From NCBI RefSeq assembly GCF_021568775.1, contig NZ_JAKGSG010000055.1, positions 1 to 40,399 of the forward strand: a stretch of 40,399 nt of DNA, given 5' to 3'. The notes under the pieces are model-generated. The model did no database searches. It saw nothing but the letters and a program-made list of their open reading frames with translations, and was not told where the DNA came from. This document shows positions 7,650 through 14,980 of this stretch, one piece after another (positions within the stretch are counted from its first letter, which is position 1; every line of letters begins with the position of its first letter). The stretch comes from Antribacter soli. Lineage in GTDB: Bacteria; Actinomycetota; Actinomycetes; Actinomycetales; Cellulomonadaceae. A program made the translations under genes and the position numbers.

Positions 7650-8885
7650 ATGGACCCGTACGTCCTGGTGGGTGGCGGCCTGGCAGTCGCCCGAGCTGCC
7701 GAGGCCCTGCGTGACGAGGGCTACGACGGTGACCTCGTGGTGGTGACGACGGAGCCGCACCGCCCCTACGAGCGGCCTCCGCTGTCCAAGGGCTACCTGC
7801 GCGGCGAGGACGACCGGGACGTCCTGTTCCCTCTGGACGAGGCCTGGTACGGGGAGCACGGCGTGGAGCTGCGCACGTCCGTCACCGCGGTGGGCCTCGT
7901 GCCCCGCGACCACAAGCTCACGCTGTCGGACGGGACGACGCTCCGCTGGTCCAAGATCCTCCTCGCGACCGGCTCCACACCACGGGCCCTGGACGTGCCG
8001 GGCACGGACCTCGCGGGGGTGCACTACCTGCGCACTGTCGACGACTCCGACCGGCTCTCCGGCCGGCTGCTCGACGCCTCGCTGGAGGGCGCCGGCCGCC
8101 TGGTCGTCGTGGGGGACGGCTGGATCGGCCTGGAGGTGGCGGCGTCGGCGCGCCAGCTGGGGCTCGACGTCACCCTGATCGGGCGCGGCACCCAGCCGCT
8201 GAGTCGTGCCCTGGGGCCCGAGATGGGCGCCCTGTACGGGAGCGTCCACGAGGAGCACGGGGTGCGCGTCCTGCGCCGCGCGCACGTCGTCGGGCTGAGC
8301 GCCACCGACGGCTGGGTGACGGGGGTGGACCTCGCCGACGGGTCCGTCGTCGGCGCGGACGTCGTCGTGGTGGGTGTCGGCGCCTCGCCGAACGTCGGCC
8401 TCGCCGAGGCGGCGGGCCTGGCGCTGCGACCGCCCGCGGAGGGCGGCGGCATCGCGGTGTCGGGCACGCTCACGACGTCGCACCCCGACGTGTTCGCGGC
8501 GGGCGACGTCGCCAGCGTGCCGTCCCCGCACTACGGGCGCCCGCTGCGCGTGGAGCACTGGTCGGCGGCACAAGAGGGCGGCGCGCACGCCGGGCGCGCG
8601 ATGGCCGGCTCGGGCGCGGAGTACGACAAGATCCCGTACTTCTACAGCGACCAGTACGACGTCGGGATGGAGTACCTGGGCTGGGTCGACGTCCCGGGCG
8701 GGTACGACGACGTCGTCATCGCGGGGTCCGTCGAGGAGCGCGAGCTCGTGGCGTTCTGGGTGGCGTCCGGGCGGGTCGTGGCGGGGATGTCGATCAACGT
8801 GTGGGAGCAGATGGGCCGGGTCGAGGAGCTGATCGGCTCGCAGACGTCGGTGCCGAAAGAAGAGCTCCAGGCCTTCCTGCGGTGA
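7650..8885 (+). CDS. FAD/NAD-dependent ferredoxin-type reductase
   Basis: A 411-residue pyridine-nucleotide oxidoreductase of the putidaredoxin-reductase/BphA4 type. YVLVGGGLAVARAAEALR near the N-terminus binds FAD. LSKGYL near 43 is typical of the family. VVVGDGWIGLEVAASARQLG near 151-170 is the NAD(P)H-binding Rossmann motif. TSHPDVFAAGDVA is the second FAD contact. The last 90 residues match the reductase C-terminal domain of ferredoxin reductases. There is no CxxxxC redox disulphide, so it is not a thioredoxin or glutathione reductase. ATG 7650 follows GGAGGAGG. No ferredoxin or oxygenase lies nearby, so the electron acceptor is unknown. Confidence 0.92.
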   Translation: MDPYVLVGGGLAVARAAEALRDEGYDGDLVVVTTEPHRPYERPPLSKGYLRGEDDRDVLFPLDEAWYGEHGVELRTSVTAVGLVPRDHKLTLSDGTTLRWSKILLATGSTPRALDVPGTDLAGVHYLRTVDDSDRLSGRLLDASLEGAGRLVVVGDGWIGLEVAASARQLGLDVTLIGRGTQPLSRALGPEMGALYGSVHEEHGVRVLRRAHVVGLSATDGWVTGVDLADGSVVGADVVVVGVGASPNVGLAEAAGLALRPPAEGGGIAVSGTLTTSHPDVFAAGDVASVPSPHYGRPLRVEHWSAAQEGGAHAGRAMAGSGAEYDKIPYFYSDQYDVGMEYLGWVDVPGGYDDVVIAGSVEERELVAFWVASGRVVAGMSINVWEQMGRVEELIGSQTSVPKEELQAFLR

Positions 8886-8909
8886 CCCGGCTCTGGCACT
8901 ATTCGGCGG

Positions 8910-8996
8910 GTGAGCCGACACACGAGGACCGTCATAGCACTTTTCGGCGCCCTCGGGGCGCTCTATGTCCTGGCGGCCGCGATCTCGGTGCTCTAG
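8910..8996 (+). CDS. Candidate 28-residue single-pass membrane peptide
   Basis: A GTG-started frame of 29 codons. After a basic N-terminus (SRHTR) it encodes one hydrophobic helix, VIALFGALGALYVLAAAISVL, and ends at TAG 8994-8996. CACTAT at 8897-8902 stands seven bases before the GTG, resembling the leaderless promoter layout seen at other genes here. No ribosome binding site is present. It may be a genuine small membrane protein. It could also be chance, although a polar-then-hydrophobic layout in 28 codons is not expected of random GC-rich sequence. Confidence 0.4.
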   Translation: MSRHTRTVIALFGALGALYVLAAAISVL

Positions 8997-9083
8997 AAAC
9001 TTCCCCCCGACAGCCCTAGCCGTCGACGCCAGTTGTCAATACGATTCGTTCCGCTTGACTTGACCGAATCTAAGGAGCATCCG

Positions 9084-9440
9084 TTGTCCGAGCCCACTCC
9101 CGGCGGCATCCCGCAGCAGCCGCTGTCCGAGTCCGAGGCCAAGCAGTGGGCGGGCCTGTCCCACCTGCTCGGCGGCATCCTCGGTGTCCTCGCGCCGCTG
9201 ATCATCTGGCTGGTGTACAAGGACCGTAACAACGCGTACCTCAACACCGAGGCCAAGAAGTCGCTGAACTTCCAGATCCTCGTCACGATCGCCTACATCG
9301 TGCTGACGGTCACGGTCATCTTCTCGTGGGCGGTCTTCGTCCCGTGGGCCCTCGGCCTGGTCTACGGCATCATCAACTTCCAGGCTGTCAACAACGGCCA
9401 GCCGACGAAGTACCTCTGGGACGTCGCGATCGTGAAGTGA
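9084..9440 (+). CDS. DUF4870 domain membrane protein (TTG start)
   Basis: A 118-residue protein with a disordered Pro/Ser-rich N-terminus and three hydrophobic helices. WAGLSHLLGGILGVLAPLIIWL, then the charged turn KDRNNAYLNTEAKKSLNFQI and IAYIVLTVTVIFSW reproduce the DUF4870/Tic20-like pattern (family: NxEAKExLNFQ). The start is taken as TTG 9084 because AAGGAG at 9072-9077 lies six bases upstream. An earlier TTG at 9033 has no such site. The function is unknown; the family forms small membrane proteins related to Tic20. The 3' end overlaps the end of the antisense aroG frame by 53 bp. Confidence 0.88.
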   Translation: MSEPTPGGIPQQPLSESEAKQWAGLSHLLGGILGVLAPLIIWLVYKDRNNAYLNTEAKKSLNFQILVTIAYIVLTVTVIFSWAVFVPWALGLVYGIINFQAVNNGQPTKYLWDVAIVK

Positions 9441-10677
9441 CGCCGCGCCGGCTCTGCCGGCCGCCGGACGCAGCAGCGGGGCCGGTCACCTTCGGGTGAC
9501 CGGCCCCGCTCGCGGCGACCGGGTGTGAGGCCTCGAGCCCGCGGCGCGCCCCGCCCGCCGTGGCGAGCTCGCGCAGCAGGTCCTCCGTCGTGTTCCAGTC
9601 CATGCACTTGTCGGTGACGGACTGGCCGTAGGTCAGCTCCGCCAGGGGGCCGGGCTTCTGCGCACCCGCCACGAGGAACGACTCCATCATCAGGCCGGTG
9701 ACGTCCCGCTCCCCCGCTGCCACGCGGTCGGCGATCTCGCGCACGACCGCGGCCTGGCGCACGTGGTCCTTGCCGGAGTTGCCGTGCGACGCGTCCACGA
9801 TCAGACCGGTCTCGACGGCTCCGCCCAGGCCTGAGGTCCGGGCCACGGCGAGCGCCGCGGCGACGTCCCCTGCGCTGTAGTTCGGACCGCCGCGCCCACC
9901 GCGCAGGATCACGTGGCAGTCGGGGTTGCCGGTGGTCGCCACGGCGGCGGCGCGCCCCTGCGCGTCGGCGCCGAAGAAGACGTGCTCGCTGGCGGCCGTC
10001 ACGCAGCCGTCGACGGCGATCTGGACGTCGCCGTCGGTCGCGTTCTTGAAGCCGACCGGCATCGACAGACCCGACGCGAGCTGCCGGTGCACCTGCGACT
10101 CCGCGTTGCGCGCCCCGATGGCGCCCCACGTCACGGCGTCCGCGATGTACTGGGGGCTCGTCGGCTCGAGGAACTCGCACGCGGCGGGGACACCGGCGTC
10201 GAGCACCCCGAGCAGCACCTCGCGCGCGAGGCGCAGGCCGTGGTGCACGTCGTGGCTGCCGTCCAGGTGCGGGTCGTTGATGAGGCCCTTCCAGCCCACC
10301 GTGGTCCGCGGCTTCTCGAAGTAGACGCGCATCACGGTCACGAGGTCCTCGGACAGCTCCTCGCTGAGGCGCGCGAGCCGGGCGGCGTAGTCGAGCGCGG
10401 CCTCGGCGTCGTGCACGGAGCATGGGCCGACGATCACGAGCAGCCGGTCGTCCTCACCGGTGAGGACGTCGCGCACCTCGCGGCGGGAGGTCGTGACGAG
10501 GTCGCTACGGCGAGTGCCGAGCGGCAGCTCGGACAGCAGGTCCTGCGGAGCGGGCAGCGGGTCGAGGGCGCGGATCCGCAGGTCGGAGGTGCGGGCCTGC
10601 AGCTCGCCGCGGATGCCGGCGGAGGCGCCCGCGGGCGCGGTATCGGCAGGGGTGGCGGCGGGTGCCGTGGGGGTCAT
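9388..10677 (-). CDS. aroG: 3-deoxy-7-phosphoheptulonate (DAHP) synthase, class I
   Basis: The enzyme condenses phosphoenolpyruvate and erythrose 4-phosphate in the first step of the shikimate pathway. GPCSVHD at 84-90 and the KPRTTVGWKGLINDP, GFKNATDGD and DASHGNSGKDH segments are hallmark active-site blocks of the E. coli AroF/G/H-type enzyme. The normal domain ends near residue 384 (LLRELATAGGARRGLEAS). The frame then continues for about 45 Ala/Gly/Ser/Arg-rich residues through the terminator hairpin and into the antisense 3' end of the DUF4870 gene; no earlier stop exists. The start ATG 10677 has AGGAGTCTCG-like sequence upstream. Expression is probably attenuated by the leader peptide and hairpins 170-230 nt upstream. 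Confidence 0.93.
   Translation of the reverse strand: MTPTAPAATPADTAPAGASAGIRGELQARTSDLRIRALDPLPAPQDLLSELPLGTRRSDLVTTSRREVRDVLTGEDDRLLVIVGPCSVHDAEAALDYAARLARLSEELSEDLVTVMRVYFEKPRTTVGWKGLINDPHLDGSHDVHHGLRLAREVLLGVLDAGVPAACEFLEPTSPQYIADAVTWGAIGARNAESQVHRQLASGLSMPVGFKNATDGDVQIAVDGCVTAASEHVFFGADAQGRAAAVATTGNPDCHVILRGGRGGPNYSAGDVAAALAVARTSGLGGAVETGLIVDASHGNSGKDHVRQAAVVREIADRVAAGERDVTGLMMESFLVAGAQKPGPLAELTYGQSVTDKCMDWNTTEDLLRELATAGGARRGLEASHPVAASGAGHPKVTGPAAASGGRQSRRGVTSRSRRPRGTSSAGRC
9475..9510. terminator. Bidirectional terminator with TTCG tetraloop
   Basis: A perfect 16-bp stem, AGCGGGGCCGGTCACC at 9475-9490, closes on a TTCG tetraloop (9491-9494). It can serve the DUF4870 gene on the plus strand and aroG on the minus strand. 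It lies inside the extended aroG reading frame, which is unusual. Confidence 0.9.
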
Positions 10678-10764
10678 GATCGAGACTCCTGGTGTGCGTG
10701 ACGGCTGTGCTGGGTACGTGGAAGGTGTTGGATGTCCCAGACGGCGCCGTCACCGCCTCGTGGT

Positions 10765-10872
10765 CCGGAGCGGCCCGTCTTCTCAAGACGAAGGGCCTGG
10801 ACACTGTGGTGTCCAAGGCCCAGGTGGCTCCGGTGGAAGTTGGTCAGGCGCAGGCCCGCCAGGCTCCACCAG
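10765..10872 (-). promoter_or_regulatory. Candidate transcription attenuator of aroG
   Basis: Several mutually exclusive pairings are visible on the minus strand. The peptide-coding CTGGTGGA (10872-10865) pairs with TCCACCGG (10837-10830) just after the leader stop. CCGGAGC (10833-10827) can instead pair with distal GCTCCGG (10771-10765). A strong hairpin closes GGGCCTTGGACAC with GTGTCCAGGCCC over 10821-10793, and a second, GGCCC-TTC-GTCTT with AAGACGGGCC over 10797-10772, shares bases 10793-10797 with it. Ribosome position on the aromatic codons could choose between them. The attenuation model is inference from this layout. Confidence 0.55.
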
Positions 10873-10909
10873 GAGCCGGCGTAAAGCGCCAATACCAACG
10901 GTTGATCAC
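10844..10909 (-). CDS. Leaderless Trp/Tyr/Phe leader peptide of aroG
   Basis: A GTG-started frame of 21 codons reads MINRWYWRFTPAPGG followed by AWRACA, then TGA. Four of the first nine residues are aromatic (Trp5, Tyr6, Trp7, Phe9) and a third Trp is at residue 17. The GTG stands six bases after TACCGT, so the message is probably leaderless. It lies upstream of aroG, the first enzyme of aromatic amino acid synthesis, with competing hairpins between. This is the arrangement of ribosome-mediated attenuators such as those known for trp and aro genes in actinobacteria. Stalling at the Trp-Tyr-Trp codons during aromatic starvation would be the signal. Confidence 0.7.
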   Translation of the reverse strand: MINRWYWRFTPAPGGAWRACA

Positions 10910-10915
10910 GGGTCG

Positions 10916-10946
10916 ACGGTAACACTCCCCCTCCGGTGCCTGTCCA
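10916..10946 (-). promoter_or_regulatory. Promoter of the aroG leader transcript
   Basis: On the minus strand TGGACA (10946-10941) resembles a -35, and TACCGT (10921-10916) a -10, with a 19-bp spacer; TGTTAC two or three bases upstream is an alternative -10. The GTG of the leader peptide begins six bases after TACCGT, which is where transcription should start. Confidence 0.6.
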
Positions 10947-11027
10947 GCCCGGTCCACGATGCGGTCGGGTGACCCGGTCGGGCGGGGGTCCGACGGCGGC
11001 CGTCCGGGCCGCGGATAGGCTCACCGC

Positions 11028-11525
11028 ATGCCGATCCCCGAGTACATCCTCGGCCTGCGCGGGCACGTGGGTCACGAGCTGCTGTGGCTGCCCGGCGTGT
11101 GCGCCGTCGTCCTTGACGACGAGGGCCGGGTGCTGCTCGGGCAGCGGTCCGACAACGGACGCTGGGCGCTCGTCGCGGGGTTCCTCGAGCCGGGCGAGCA
11201 GCCCGCGGCGGGGATCGTACGCGAGGTGCTGGAGGAGACCGGTGTCGAGGTACGCGTCGAGGGCATCGCCGCCGTAGGCACGTACCCGCCCGTCGAGTAC
11301 CCCAACGGAGACCGCGCCCAGTACGTCACGACGACCTTCGTGTGCCGCCCGGTCTCGGCGGACTCGGCGCGTGCCGCGCACGTGGCCGACGACGAGTCGC
11401 TCGCCGTCGGCTGGTTCGCGCCCGACGACCTTCCCGACGGCCTGAGCGCCGGCTCCCGCGACCGGCTTCGGGCCGCGCTGGAGTGGGTGGCGGATCCGTC
11501 GCACGGACCCTGGTTCGCGCGCTGA
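11028..11525 (+). CDS. NUDIX hydrolase
   Basis: A 165-residue NUDIX enzyme. The full box GFLEPGEQPAAGIVREVLEE-TGV (G-x5-E-x7-REVLEE-x-G-V) is present near residues 57-79. The family hydrolyses nucleoside diphosphates linked to another group, such as NADH, ADP-ribose, 8-oxo-dGTP or nucleotide sugars. VLLGQRSDNGRWALVAGFLEPGE resembles mutator/ADP-ribose types, but the substrate cannot be fixed. ATG 11028 begins six bases after TAGGCT (11016-11021), so the message is probably leaderless; no ribosome binding site is present. It converges on the glutamine amidotransferase gene with only six bases between the stops. Confidence 0.92.
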   Translation: MPIPEYILGLRGHVGHELLWLPGVCAVVLDDEGRVLLGQRSDNGRWALVAGFLEPGEQPAAGIVREVLEETGVEVRVEGIAAVGTYPPVEYPNGDRAQYVTTTFVCRPVSADSARAAHVADDESLAVGWFAPDDLPDGLSAGSRDRLRAALEWVADPSHGPWFAR

Positions 11526-11531
11526 CGCCGG

Positions 11532-12266
11532 TCAGGTGCGCGCGTAGCGCGCCACGAAGGCCTTGAGGATCCGGAACGGCTCGGTGACGCTCACGGAGCG
11601 TGCCCTGGCCTCGACCGCGTCGCCCTCGCCGGGCGGGAAGTACCCGAAGTCGCGGTAGACCTCGATGCGCTGCAGCACGCCCTCCAGGTCGAGCTCCGGG
11701 TGGAACTGCGTCGCGTACAGGTTCTCCTTCATGCGGAACATCTGGACCGGGCATGCCGCGCTCGTCGCGAGGAGCACCGCGCCGTCCGGCAGCCTGCGCA
11801 CCGCCTCCTTGTGCCCCGCGTAGGCCTCGAACCTGGCCGGCATGCCGACCAGGAGGGGGTCCGTCGCCCCGTCGGGAGTGAGCTCGATGGTGACCGGGCC
11901 GGCCGGCTCCCCGAACGTGCCGTCGATGACCGCGCCCTGGTGGGCACCGAGCGTGCCGACCCCGTAGCAGGCGCCGAGGAACGGGAAGTCGCGCTCGACG
12001 ATCACGTCCAGAAGGCGCGAGAGCTCGGCCTCGACCCGTCTCTGCACCGGCGACTTCCGCTCCGGCGGCTCCGACGAGCTGAACGGGCCGCCTCCGACGA
12101 TGATGCCCGAATAGGCGTCCAGGTCCACCGGAGGCATCGGCCTGGACTCGAGCCGCACCCGGTGCAGCTGGTCCGGGCGGAGGCCTCCGTACCTGCAGAA
12201 GGCCGCGTACTCGCCGTCCGCGGCGACGTCCTCGGCGCGGGTGGCGAGCAGCAGGAACGGCCTCAT
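11532..12266 (-). CDS. Type 1 (class I) glutamine amidotransferase
   Basis: A 244-residue stand-alone GATase1 protein. The nucleophile Cys100 lies in FLGACYGVG, and QFHPELD provides His189 and Glu191 of the catalytic triad. YSGIIVGGGPFSSSE near 52-66 is the substrate-loop pattern of GuaA-like stand-alone amidotransferases. The enzyme would release ammonia from glutamine or act on gamma-glutamyl compounds; its partner is not identified here. ATG 12266 is preceded by TACGCT and six bases, a leaderless layout. Longer in-frame starts upstream would run into the ABC permease gene and are not needed. Confidence 0.9.
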   Translation of the reverse strand: MRPFLLLATRAEDVAADGEYAAFCRYGGLRPDQLHRVRLESRPMPPVDLDAYSGIIVGGGPFSSSEPPERKSPVQRRVEAELSRLLDVIVERDFPFLGACYGVGTLGAHQGAVIDGTFGEPAGPVTIELTPDGATDPLLVGMPARFEAYAGHKEAVRRLPDGAVLLATSAACPVQMFRMKENLYATQFHPELDLEGVLQRIEVYRDFGYFPPGEGDAVEARARSVSVTEPFRILKAFVARYART

Positions 12267-12352
12267 GCTCGGAGCGTAGGCGACCGGACGCCTCCTGGGC
12301 AGTGGGCAGGAACGTCCCTCACTCAATCCGGTCTGACCTGCCCGTTCGCGGG

Positions 12353-13141
12353 TCAGCTCCACCGGAAGTACCGGGACGCGACGGGCAGCAGGACCGCTGA
12401 CCACGCCGCCATGACGACGAGCTGCAGGCCGGGCACGTCACCGGTGAACCAGCCCGCGTTCATAGCCTGCGTCGCCGCCCCGAGGGGCGTGAACCGGGCG
12501 ACCTCGGCCACTCCCTCCGGCATGACCGGACCCGGCGTCCACATGCCGGCGAAGAAGAGCATCGGAAAGTAGATCAGCATGCCGAACGCGTTCGCCGTGG
12601 TGGCTCGCGGCGTCAGAGCCGCGATCACGGCACCGACGCCGAACATCGACAGGACGCACAGCACGAACGACAGGAGCACGATCCCGGCGCTCGCCGGGAC
12701 CGGCAGACCGAACGCGATCCCGCCCACGACGACCGCCAGACCCGCTGCGACGAGCAGCGCCCCCAGGCTGATCACGAGGTGGGCCAGCACCAGGCCCTGG
12801 GGCCGCATCGGCGTGGTCGAGAGGCGGCGTAGCACGCCCTTCTCCCGGAACGTCGCGACGTAGCTCGGAAAGGTCGTCAGCGCGATCGAGGCCACCGCCG
12901 TGGCGAGCGCGACCGGACCGTAGAAGGCGATGGGCGTGATGCCGAGCCACGGCTCGGGAGCGTCCGTGATCGGTTCCCGCATGCCGGGGATGGCGAGCCC
13001 GAGGCCGACGATGAGGACCGTCGGGAAGACCACCGCGTAGAAGACGGTCCCGGCGTCACGTAGCCACAGCCTGGTCTCCGTCCCCAGCAGCGTGGGGAAA
13101 CCGCGCAAGCCGGTGCGCGTGCCGAGCGCCATGGTGCTCAT
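12353..13141 (-). CDS. ABC-2 type transporter permease
   Basis: A 262-residue membrane protein with six hydrophobic segments. The first is AVVFPTVLIVGLGLAIPG; others are GPVALATAVASIAL, LVISLGALLVAAGLAVVVGG and MLIYFPMLFFAGMWTPG, the last being the typical ABC-2 (DrrB/YhgE-like) FxxGxxxP block. It is the membrane half of an exporter for drugs, lipids or other compounds. Its ATG overlaps the stop of the ATPase gene (ATGA), so the pair is co-translated. It is the last gene of the five-gene operon that begins with the GntR regulator. Confidence 0.9.
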   Translation of the reverse strand: MSTMALGTRTGLRGFPTLLGTETRLWLRDAGTVFYAVVFPTVLIVGLGLAIPGMREPITDAPEPWLGITPIAFYGPVALATAVASIALTTFPSYVATFREKGVLRRLSTTPMRPQGLVLAHLVISLGALLVAAGLAVVVGGIAFGLPVPASAGIVLLSFVLCVLSMFGVGAVIAALTPRATTANAFGMLIYFPMLFFAGMWTPGPVMPEGVAEVARFTPLGAATQAMNAGWFTGDVPGLQLVVMAAWSAVLLPVASRYFRWS

Positions 13142-14157
13142 GATCGTGCTCCCTTCGTGATGGCGTCCGCCGCGGGCTCCTCGTACGGACGGCCGGTGTG
13201 GTGGACGAAGACGTCCTCGAGCGTCCGGGCCGTCGTCGCCACGTCGTCCGGGACGACGTCGTGCGCGGCCAGTGCCTGCACGACGGCGAAGAGCACGCGC
13301 CGTGAGCCGGTGACCTCGACGCGGCGCCCCGCGGCGGCGACGCCGCTGACCTCCGGCAGCCCGTCCAGCGCCGCCACGGCACGGGTCACGTCCTCCGCGG
13401 CGAGCCGCAGCACGACCGTGCGCTCGGCGTCGACCTGCTCGATCAGCTCGGCAGGCGTGCCTTCGGCGACGACCCGGCCGTGGTCGATGATGACGAGCCG
13501 GTCGCAGAGGCGCTCCGCCTCGTCCATGAAGTGCGTGACGAGCAGGATGGTGACGCCGCTGTCCCGCACCCGCTCGATCAGGTCCCAGGTGGCGCGCCGC
13601 GCGGCGGGGTCGAGACCCGTCGTGAGCTCGTCCAGGATCGCGACCCGCGGGCGGCCGACGAGCGCCAGCGCGATCGAGAGCCGCTGCTTCTGGCCGCCGG
13701 AGAGCCGGGAGAACCGCACGTCGCGCTGAGCGACGAGATCGAGGAGGGCCAGCAGCTCGTCGGGGTCGGCTGGGTCCTCGTAGAACGACGCGAAGAGCCG
13801 CATCGCCTCGCGGACCGTGATCCTCGGGCTGAGCTCCGCCTCCTGGAGCTGCACGCCGACGACGTCCTTGATCGCCTCGGGGTGCTGCTGCGGGTCGGTG
13901 CCGAGGATCCGCACCTGGCCGGCGTCGGCCGTCCGCAGGCCCGCGAGACATTCGACCGTCGTGGTCTTGCCCGCGCCGTTGGGGCCGAGGATCCCGAAGA
14001 TCTCGCCGGGGGCGACCGAGAAGCTGACGTCCTCGACGGCGACCTTCCTGCCCGCTCCGCGCGGGCCGGGGTACGACTTGCGCAGGGTGCGGACCTCGAC
14101 GACCGGACCGGTGGCGGTCTCGCTGAGGGCTCCCGTGGCGGGCGCGGGGCTGGTCAT
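13138..14157 (-). CDS. ABC transporter ATP-binding protein (DrrA-like)
   Basis: A 339-residue ATPase. GPNGAGKTTT is the Walker A, LSGGQKQRLSIALALVG the signature and VAILDELTTGLDPAARR the Walker B with D-loop; the switch histidine is in LLVTHFMDEAERLCD. The extra 100 C-terminal residues resemble the DUF4162/DrrA regulatory domain. With the permease that follows it forms an ABC-2 exporter. The ATG has AGGAGG six bases upstream. The 67-base gap to the previous gene shows no terminator, so the two ABC pairs probably share one transcript. Confidence 0.93.
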   Translation of the reverse strand: MTSPAPATGALSETATGPVVEVRTLRKSYPGPRGAGRKVAVEDVSFSVAPGEIFGILGPNGAGKTTTVECLAGLRTADAGQVRILGTDPQQHPEAIKDVVGVQLQEAELSPRITVREAMRLFASFYEDPADPDELLALLDLVAQRDVRFSRLSGGQKQRLSIALALVGRPRVAILDELTTGLDPAARRATWDLIERVRDSGVTILLVTHFMDEAERLCDRLVIIDHGRVVAEGTPAELIEQVDAERTVVLRLAAEDVTRAVAALDGLPEVSGVAAAGRRVEVTGSRRVLFAVVQALAAHDVVPDDVATTARTLEDVFVHHTGRPYEEPAADAITKGARS

Positions 14158-14224
14158 GACGTGCCTCCTGGGTGCTGAGGATGCGGTCGGGACGGCAGGG
14201 GCCGGGCGAGGCGCTTCGCGGGCG

Positions 14225-14980
14225 TCACGCGACGGCGGGCTTGATCGGGACGTCGTGGAGCAGGCGGTCCACCACGACGATCGCCAGGACGAGAACTACG
14301 GCGGACGCGCCCACGAGGACGAGGAGCTGAACCAGACCCGCCGCCGGGGCGACCAGGTCGCTCACGACGCCGGACTCGAGGAACTGCGAGAGGCCGGCCG
14401 GGACGAGGAACAGCGGGAGAAGGGCGGTACCGACCCACCCGCCGAACCGCGAGTAGGCGACCGACACGGCGACGCCGACCAGGAAGAAGGTCGCGACGGC
14501 CAGCGCCTCGGAGATCACGCTGGACGTGAACCCGTTGCCCGGCCCGGCGGCGCCCTCACGGAACCACGCCAGATCGAGGGCGCCGAAGACCGGACGCTCG
14601 ATCAGGAACAGCAGGGTCGCCACCAGGCCGAACAGACCACCGCCCACCAGCGCGCCACGGGTGATGCCGTCCACGAACGCCTTACGGGTGCCGCCGGCCG
14701 CGACGTGCGGCACGAGCAGCGCGAACGGGATCAGAAGGCCCATGACGAACATGAACCAGCGCGAGCTGGTGAGCACGCGCTCCACCACGCTCCCGTCGCC
14801 GATCTCGCCCGTACGGAGCTCGACGACCAGCAGGACGGCCGCGATCAGCACGACGACGACCCAGTACCACGCGCCGATCACGACCAGCGCTCCCGCGACC
14901 TGGTTCTCCAGCGTCTTCACCTGGCGCTTGTGGAGCCCACGGGCGCGCTCACGGTTCTCGTCCATCGCACGACTCCTCAT
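14225..14980 (-). CDS. ABC transporter membrane subunit (YtrC/YtrD-like)
   Basis: A protein of 251 residues with about six hydrophobic helices, among them ALVVIGAWYWVVVVLIAAVLLVV, FMFVMGLLIPFALLVP and LVLVGASAVVLVLAIVVV. No sequence motif names the substrate. It lies between two ATPase genes and shares a 4-nt overlap with the one upstream. ATG 14980 overlaps that stop; ATG 14965 has AGGAG seven bases upstream and is the better-supported start by ribosome binding site. In GntR(YtrA)-type operons the gene after the ATPase encodes the membrane partner, which is the role inferred here. Confidence 0.8.
   Translation of the reverse strand: MRSRAMDENRERARGLHKRQVKTLENQVAGALVVIGAWYWVVVVLIAAVLLVVELRTGEIGDGSVVERVLTSSRWFMFVMGLLIPFALLVPHVAAGGTRKAFVDGITRGALVGGGLFGLVATLLFLIERPVFGALDLAWFREGAAGPGNGFTSSVISEALAVATFFLVGVAVSVAYSRFGGWVGTALLPLFLVPAGLSQFLESGVVSDLVAPAAGLVQLLVLVGASAVVLVLAIVVVDRLLHDVPIKPAVA

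Noticed and set aside
12353-13951. Long frame that would fuse an Arg-rich sequence to the ABC permease
   Set aside because: The N-terminal part lies antiphase within the ATPase gene; ATG 13141 overlapping the ATPase stop is the natural start.
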